This document shows, one piece after another, positions 59,390-64,000 of a stretch of DNA of 64,000 nt. The notes under the pieces are model-generated. The model worked only from the letters and a program-made list of their open reading frames with translations, was not told where the DNA came from and made no database searches. The stretch covers positions 943,908-1,007,907 of the forward strand of contig NZ_LMPV01000001.1 of assembly GCF_001423965.1 (NCBI RefSeq), given 5' to 3'. This DNA comes from Exiguobacterium sp. Leaf196 (GTDB lineage Bacteria; Bacillota; Bacilli; Exiguobacteriales; Exiguobacteriaceae). A program made the position numbers and the translations under genes. Each line of letters opens with the position of its first letter. Positions within the stretch are counted from its first letter, which is position 1.

Positions 59390-59482
59390 CGATGTGTTTC
59401 ACATCTCCTTTCGACTTATTCTAGTATACAATTTATCCCATCGATATGATTGATTTACATATTAATGACCATCATATTATCT

Positions 59483-59508
59483 TTTTTGACTATTATAGTT
59501 GTCAAAAA
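59483..59508. promoter_or_regulatory. palindromic operator candidate upstream of the XRE-DUF3169 pair
   Basis: TTTTTGAC and GTCAAAAA flank TATTATAGTT, and the centre ACTAT-T-ATAGT is itself palindromic. It lies about 41 bases before the XRE start, around a -35-like TTGACT/TTGTCA. A second GACTATGATAA follows directly. This is the expected place for autoregulation by the XRE protein, but binding is inferred. Confidence 0.5.
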
Positions 59509-59548
59509 GACTATGATAAGTTACATTATATAGGAGGTGAATCCCTAT

Positions 59549-59755
59549 ATGAAATCCCGCTTAAAAGAATTACGTGCTCGTCACGGATGGAATCAGTCTG
59601 AACTGGCGCGGCGTGCAAACATTTCACGCCAGACAATTAGCTTAATCGAGCGTGAAGAATTCATGCCTTCGCTATTGATTGCTGTCAAAATTTCTCGTGT
59701 GTTTGATACGCCGTTAGAAGAAATTTTTTATTTCGAGGAGGAGGAATTAATATGA
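59549..59755 (+). CDS. XRE family transcriptional regulator
   Basis: This 68-residue Cro/CI-type helix-turn-helix protein (LKELRARHGWNQSELARRAN, SRQTISLIEREEFMPSLLIA) ends with EEIFYFEEEEL. It belongs to the small single-domain regulators that accompany DUF3169 or similar membrane proteins. ATG at 59549 was chosen over GTG 59537, which overlaps AGGAGG. The stop overlaps the next start (ATGA), so the two are co-translated. Confidence 0.9.
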   Translation: MKSRLKELRARHGWNQSELARRANISRQTISLIEREEFMPSLLIAVKISRVFDTPLEEIFYFEEEELI

Positions 59756-60450
59756 AAAAAGAAGCAAGCAAAGTCATCATCGCAGCACTGCTCGGTTTCA
59801 TTAGTAGCTATATCGTCATGTCTGTCTTTAAACATACCAGCTTGTCAAAGTTTGAACTATCGCTCTATCTTAATTACATATTCACTGGTCTTTTCGTTAT
59901 CTTGACGGTTCTTACCTTCAGTTATATCGTGCGCTATTTGCAAATTCGTCAATTGACTCGACGCTCTGTTTCTTCAGACGACGAGGATGCGATTGACGGT
60001 CAAGTGAATCGATACTATGCGGATGGCATGATGATGGTTCAGGTTTCTACTCTTCTCAGCATCGGTCTCGCATCTTTTAGCATCATCGAAAATCATTTCG
60101 GACTTCTTTTATTACTAAGTGGTCTCTTTTTCATCATCAGTAGTTTTGCATCCTATTATTATCTTAATCTTATGCGTTACATTTACCCAAACCGTGATTT
60201 CCCAAAGTACTCGGAAACAAACTATGTCAAAAAGCTATTTGCCGCCTCAGATGACGGAGAACGACACGTCATGTTAGAAGGTCTCATTCGTTCACAATCT
60301 TCGTTGCAACTCCTATTGATAGGTGTCATCGTCGTATTGGTCATTTATTCGTATGAAACCGGACAGTCTCAGATCTTCGCAATCAGTTTATTGATTATCG
60401 CCTTGATTTGGAGCAACGCGAAATATTTCCTTTATGTACGCAATCGCTAA
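59752..60450 (+). CDS. DUF3169 family membrane protein
   Basis: This 232-residue protein has six predicted TM helices in three pairs (about 8-26 and 38-60; 96-114 and 119-137; 188-203 and 207-225). The loop YYLNLMRYIYPNRDFPKYSE is typical of DUF3169. It is translationally coupled to the XRE regulator. The function of the family is unknown; the pair resembles a membrane-sensor/regulator cassette. AGGAGGAGGAATTAAT serves as ribosome site inside the XRE gene. Confidence 0.8.
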   Translation: MKKEASKVIIAALLGFISSYIVMSVFKHTSLSKFELSLYLNYIFTGLFVILTVLTFSYIVRYLQIRQLTRRSVSSDDEDAIDGQVNRYYADGMMMVQVSTLLSIGLASFSIIENHFGLLLLLSGLFFIISSFASYYYLNLMRYIYPNRDFPKYSETNYVKKLFAASDDGERHVMLEGLIRSQSSLQLLLIGVIVVLVIYSYETGQSQIFAISLLIIALIWSNAKYFLYVRNR

Positions 60451-60485
60451 AAAGGAGCATACAGTCAATCGACCGGATGCTCCTT
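60448..60485 (-). terminator. terminator of the 49-aa microprotein gene
   Basis: AAGGAGCAT / ATGCTCCTT with a 16-base loop is followed on the minus strand by TTT. It faces the DUF3169 gene end, so it may stop both convergent transcripts. Confidence 0.8.
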
Positions 60486-60494
60486 GACATGCCT

Positions 60495-60644
60495 TCAAAA
60501 ATCACGATGATTTTGCTGCTGATGGACGTCGTGCTGGTTCAGCGTATACTCCTGATCATCGAGCGAACGATGTTTCGACTGACTGCGCGCTGAAATGAAC
60601 CAGACGACTCCACCGACGGCGAGAAAAATAGCAATGAAGATCAT
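60495..60644 (-). CDS. 49-residue single-TM membrane microprotein
   Basis: ATG at 60642-60644 is preceded by AAAGGAAGG. The 49-codon product has one N-terminal TM (MIFIAIFLAVGGVVWFI) and a hydrophilic tail (SARSQSKHRSLDD, ending HQQQNHRDF) rich in His and Gln. Stop TGA at 60495, followed by a good terminator. The position between convergent genes with its own ribosome site and terminator supports a real gene. No family is recognised. Confidence 0.65.
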   Translation of the reverse strand: MIFIAIFLAVGGVVWFISARSQSKHRSLDDQEYTLNQHDVHQQQNHRDF

Positions 60645-60745
60645 AGACACCTTCCTTTATATTCCTTTTTTTACTTTATTCTTCCAACACCCTTAATTTT
60701 CCTTTACGATAAGGTAGAAGATAAAAATATATAGGGAGCGATAGG

Positions 60746-60928
60746 ATGTTTGGTAAAGAACCGACATGCATTCATTGTGGCAAAACGATCGAAGGAAACG
60801 AAAAGGTTTATATCCAGATGCGTTATCCAAAACATCGCGGGATGACGGAAGTAAAAGCTTACTTAAAAAGCGAAGGTCGTTTCATTTGTGAGAAATGTTT
60901 CGCTGAAAAGACGGAGTCAAAGGAGTAA
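60746..60928 (+). CDS. small zinc-ribbon protein
   Basis: This 60-residue protein has two CxxC pairs (PTCIHCGKT at 7-15 and ICEKCF near 47-52), predicted to form one zinc site, with KVYIQMRYPKHRGMTEVKAY between them. Function unknown; proteins like this are found as single small genes in Bacillales. ATG 60746 follows AGGGAG by 7 bases. The epimerase gene starts 5 bases after its stop. Confidence 0.75.
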   Translation: MFGKEPTCIHCGKTIEGNEKVYIQMRYPKHRGMTEVKAYLKSEGRFICEKCFAEKTESKE

Positions 60929-60933
60929 GCATC

Positions 60934-61797
60934 ATGAACTTAAACGAGAGTACGATTTTGATTACAGGGATGACCGGGACGCTTGGCTCACGTGTCGCGC
61001 GACGTTTTCTTAAAGAAGCGTGTGAAGTTCGAGGACTCTATCGTTCTCAGGAACAGGCGGATCACTATTCAACAAATGATGTTATTCCAATCATTGGTGA
61101 GCTCGGTAATCCGGCTTCGCTTCTTGCAGCACTTCAAGGCGTCGATCTCTTGATCCACTGTGCTGCCTACCTTGGGGATGACCCCGACTTAGCGGAAGAA
61201 GCAAACGTCACAGGTGTGAAACATCTCGCCGATGCTGCAACAAATGCTTGTGTCAAGCGCATCATACATATCTCGACGACTTCTGTTTACGGAGAAGTGG
61301 TAAGTGGACACTTTACGGAAACATCGCCGTTACCAGCATCAAAACATGTCTACATCCATACGAAGCAGGCATCCGAGCGGCTGTTACAAAAGCGTACGCC
61401 GCAGTCTGATTTGATCATCCTCCGACCTGGTTCTATTTGTGCCGAGGAACAATCCTACTGGGGGGATCGACAAGTCGAGCGGATGAAAGTGGCAGATCTC
61501 ATTACTTGGGTACACCCGGAAGACGTCGTTCCGTGGATCCATGCGGATAACCTAGTCGAGATGATTGTTCTTGCTGCAACAAATGCGCAAGATGGGGACA
61601 TCTTTAATGCGATTGATGTTAATCTGCCAGAAACAGATTTCCGCATGAAATTGATTGAAGCAAGTGGTAAACCATTTAAAGCACCAGATCGTCCAGCGGA
61701 ACAAGCGACATTTTCGAATGATCGCATCAAGCAATTAGGGTATGTTCCGTTTCGTACTCCTGAATCAACCGTTGAACTTCTAGTCAAGTCGTTTTAA
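60934..61797 (+). CDS. NAD-dependent epimerase/dehydratase (extended SDR)
   Basis: This 287-residue extended-SDR protein has TGMTGTLGSRVARRF (NAD-binding GxxGxxG region, residues 11-25), HCAAYLGDD, STTSVYGE (catalytic Ser/Thr region) and YIHTK at about 142-146 (Tyr/Lys). It is of the NAD-dependent epimerase/UDP-sugar family; exact activity unknown. It is co-directional with the zinc-ribbon gene and probably on one transcript. AAAGGAGTAAGCATC precedes the ATG. Confidence 0.86.
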   Translation: MNLNESTILITGMTGTLGSRVARRFLKEACEVRGLYRSQEQADHYSTNDVIPIIGELGNPASLLAALQGVDLLIHCAAYLGDDPDLAEEANVTGVKHLADAATNACVKRIIHISTTSVYGEVVSGHFTETSPLPASKHVYIHTKQASERLLQKRTPQSDLIILRPGSICAEEQSYWGDRQVERMKVADLITWVHPEDVVPWIHADNLVEMIVLAATNAQDGDIFNAIDVNLPETDFRMKLIEASGKPFKAPDRPAEQATFSNDRIKQLGYVPFRTPESTVELLVKSF

Positions 61798-61801
61798 TAA
61801 C

Positions 61802-61843
61802 GAAAGAGGCATCGAATCGAATGATTCAGTGCCTCTTTCTTAT
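61802..61843. terminator. bidirectional terminator
   Basis: GAAAGAGGCA / TGCCTCTTTC with an inner GAATC-GAAT-GATTC hairpin lies between the epimerase and the convergent phosphotransferase genes; TTTCTTAT follows on the plus strand. Confidence 0.82.
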
Positions 61844-61845
61844 GA

Positions 61846-62850
61846 TCATCTTGCTATTATCCACTTAATCCAGAGATTCCGATCGTGAACCTGTAGTTCT
61901 TTTATCGTCAAAAGAACCTGTTCTGTCCCGAGCATCCGTTCCACTTCAGGTATACCATGTTTCCCGAATGAGCGATCCAGATTGAATCGAAGCCAATCTA
62001 GCTTCCCTTGGACACTGATGTCAATGATGTATACCCAGTCAACGATAGGCAAAGATTGCTCTGTTTGATAGCCGTCAAGGAAAGCAGAAAATCGATCATG
62101 ATCAAACGTGTCGTCTTTACGCTTTGACCAATAACAGGCGGTCTCAAATAAATCGACGGCACGATGAATCAACCCTGCAGACTCCCAGTCGATCAAGACC
62201 GGATCATTTGTTGTCCAGAGAACATTTTTCGGATCAAGATCACGGTGGCTGACGATCCAGTCTGTAGATAGTTGAAGTTTTGCTTCCTGTGCCCATCGTT
62301 CCAGTCGTTGTAGCTGTTCCTGCTCTTCGACTAGCAACTGTAGCCAGTCTGATTGCTGTCGCTTTCCTTCTTCTAGGTAATCGTTCCAATCGATTGGCAT
62401 ACTGGAGGTATCCGGCTGTGAAAAACCAGTCGTCGCCACGGAAAGACCGTGTAACCTTCCTAGTTGAACTCCGATTTGTCGTGCATGTGCCGGTCGAAGT
62501 CGAATTTGATCGGCTGATAACGTCTCGCCATCGACCCAATCAAACAAAAGGTAATCAGAACCATTAATCGTCTGTACCACTTGATCGTTGACGCGACGTG
62601 CTGGTAATGCTGCTAAGTAAAGAGATGCTTGCATCGCAACGTCTTCTGACATTTTAAAGTTGTTTCGTGCTTCAGAGCGTCGCATGATTTCCGGATTCAA
62701 TCGTTTTAAGACATAGAATCCTGTTGTTGTCTGTAGTCGCCACGACTCATGCAGAAGACCACCCGTCAATCGGACAGGTTCGCTGATCGTTTGCCCTAAC
62801 GAAAAACGTTCACATATCAAATTTATGGCATGTTGCATCGTATTCTCCAT
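61846..62850 (-). CDS. APH-family phosphotransferase
   Basis: This 334-residue kinase-fold protein has the catalytic loop SHRDLDPKNVLW, VLIDWESAGLIHRAVDLFE (DFG-equivalent Asp) and N-terminal LTGGLLHESWRL, TTTGFYVLKRLN (nucleotide binding). A small-molecule kinase of the APH/HSK2-like class, substrate unknown. ATG 62850 is 8 bases after GGAG; the ATG four codons later is an alternative. It is the third member of this superfamily in the window (others at 14692 and 33138), and they share little beyond the motifs. Confidence 0.85.
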   Translation of the reverse strand: MENTMQHAINLICERFSLGQTISEPVRLTGGLLHESWRLQTTTGFYVLKRLNPEIMRRSEARNNFKMSEDVAMQASLYLAALPARRVNDQVVQTINGSDYLLFDWVDGETLSADQIRLRPAHARQIGVQLGRLHGLSVATTGFSQPDTSSMPIDWNDYLEEGKRQQSDWLQLLVEEQEQLQRLERWAQEAKLQLSTDWIVSHRDLDPKNVLWTTNDPVLIDWESAGLIHRAVDLFETACYWSKRKDDTFDHDRFSAFLDGYQTEQSLPIVDWVYIIDISVQGKLDWLRFNLDRSFGKHGIPEVERMLGTEQVLLTIKELQVHDRNLWIKWIIAR

Positions 62851-62927
62851 TTCTATCACTCCAACTGATCCGCGAAATGCTACACTAGTTCTGCATGATT
62901 TCATTGAACACGAAGGAAGGTTTTAGT

Positions 62928-63329
62928 ATGAAACAAATTCATCACATCTGTATTCAGACGACGGATTACGTCGCGTCTAAACAATTTTATGAACAGCTCG
63001 GCTTTTCGCTCGTTCAAGAAACACCCGATTTTCATGACCGCGACTTTAACAGCTGGTTACGACTCGGTGATTTCTATATCGAGTTACAGACACCCAAATC
63101 CGGTCAACCGTTCACCGATTACACGAAACAAGCAGCGGGTCCTGTTCATTTCGCCCTTTATGTTGACGACTTGCAAGAGGAAGTAACACGACTGGAACAA
63201 CTCGGGATGCCTTTTTTACCAAAACACGGTGGCAACATCTATTTCGTCGTCGATGGACATCTGAGTAAATTAAAAGCACCGGAAGGAACGATCATTGAAT
63301 TGCGCGATACGTTTGCGATTGAGAGCTAA
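62928..63329 (+). CDS. VOC family protein (glyoxalase-like)
   Basis: This 133-residue vicinal-oxygen-chelate protein has KQIHHICIQTTDYVASKQFY at the start (metal His), YIELQTP, GPVHFALYVDDLQEEVTRLE and APEGTIIELRDT (Glu ligand). Single-domain VOC proteins act as lyases, isomerases, or antibiotic-binding proteins. ATG at 62928 follows GAAGGAAGG. It is divergent from the phosphotransferase gene. Confidence 0.88.
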   Translation: MKQIHHICIQTTDYVASKQFYEQLGFSLVQETPDFHDRDFNSWLRLGDFYIELQTPKSGQPFTDYTKQAAGPVHFALYVDDLQEEVTRLEQLGMPFLPKHGGNIYFVVDGHLSKLKAPEGTIIELRDTFAIES

Positions 63330-63469
63330 ATCTTTATTATTCCTGCTTAGATTTTTTTATAACCATTTAAGAAGGGTTATCGCCTTAATTTATTTTATAG
63401 TTATAGTACCATGCTGTTCACTCTGTTCTAAGAATACTGCAAAAATCTTAATACAAAATACGAATAACA

Positions 63470-63524
63470 CTAAAAAAAGCTAACGATTCGTAATCTAAGC
63501 ATTTCTAGATCCGCATCGTTAGCT
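63470..63524 (-). terminator. terminator of the GH1 gene
   Basis: AGCTAACGAT / ATCGTTAGCT (63478-63487 with 63515-63524) forms a 10-bp stem around a partly paired loop (AATCTA/TAGAT), then TTTTTTT on the minus strand. The 63330-63470 stretch to its left is A+T-rich and holds no gene I can support. Confidence 0.8.
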
Positions 63525-63530
63525 ATACTT

Positions 63531-64000
<470 letters not shown>

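Noticed and set aside
63295-63483. 62-codon frame after the VOC gene
   Set aside because: It is a shifted continuation of the VOC reading region with A+T-driven Leu/Phe-rich composition and no ribosome site.

Overview
The window looks like a chromosomal segment of a low-to-moderate G+C Gram-positive bacterium (Bacillota, order Bacillales). Shine-Dalgarno sites are strong (AAAGGAGG type), TTG and GTG starts are frequent, and rho-independent terminators follow most units. The gene families are typical of Bacillales: an Asp23/AmaP envelope-stress cluster with a sigma-B-like promoter, an MhqR-type quinone-stress regulator with its palindromic box, and FetAB, DUF4256, DUF2200, DUF1272, DUF4188 and DUF3169 proteins. 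The mix suggests Exiguobacterium, but the genus is an inference, not read from a marker gene. No rRNA, tRNA, CRISPR array, prophage or complete insertion sequence was seen.

Layout. 1-8.2 kb: 5' part of a MATE exporter, a soluble PAS chemotaxis-type transducer, an SDR enzyme, a Cys-rich CPCC protein, the asp23-DUF2273-amaP operon, a second SDR, a luciferase-like oxidoreductase and an orphan MacB-type ATPase. 8.3-17.3 kb: DUF4256, a PAS-GGDEF protein, two coupled alpha/beta hydrolases, HAD+GNAT, an ECF sigma factor with a membrane partner and a probable autoregulatory promoter, a nucleoside-processing pair, a phosphotransferase, a DUF2268 metalloprotease lipoprotein and a second CPCC protein. 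17.4-30.2 kb: the relic of a sensor kinase, a three-gene MacB/FtsX-type ABC system, a GmhB-like phosphatase, two tiny membrane proteins (22 and 40 aa), a tandem pair of unrecognised 418/417-aa proteins, and a TetR-controlled ABC-2 exporter facing a paralogue of the middle protein of the MacB-type system.

30.2-38.9 kb: the MhqR-like operon (regulator, dioxygenase, FMN reductase), two S51 peptidases, a phosphotransferase gene broken by an in-frame TAG and coupled to an Lrp regulator, a PadR/DUF4188 pair behind a perfect 31-bp palindrome, and an ABC-2 exporter. 39.3-42.7 kb: a sugar-type ABC importer without its own ATPase (probably served by a shared MsmX-like ATPase), followed by a truncated IS3-type helix-turn-helix ORF. 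42.7-51.1 kb: an SRPBCC protein, a beta-helix lipoprotein, a histidine phosphatase, a GDXG esterase, a ProP-like MFS transporter, a lipoprotein gene that appears frameshifted, nucleotidyltransferases and a DUF606 exporter.

51.1-64 kb: a second FtsX/ATPase exporter, a cytidine-deaminase-like protein, FetAB iron export, Nudix, M3 oligopeptidase, an XRE-DUF3169 pair with a palindromic operator candidate, a 49-aa membrane protein, a zinc-ribbon protein, an epimerase, a phosphotransferase, a VOC protein and the 3' end of a GH1 6-phospho-beta-glucosidase. Overall this is an accessory-rich stress, detoxification and transport region made of many small, independently regulated units. The least explained elements are the tandem 418/417-aa family, the conserved two-TM partner of two unrelated ABC exporters, and the set of membrane microproteins.
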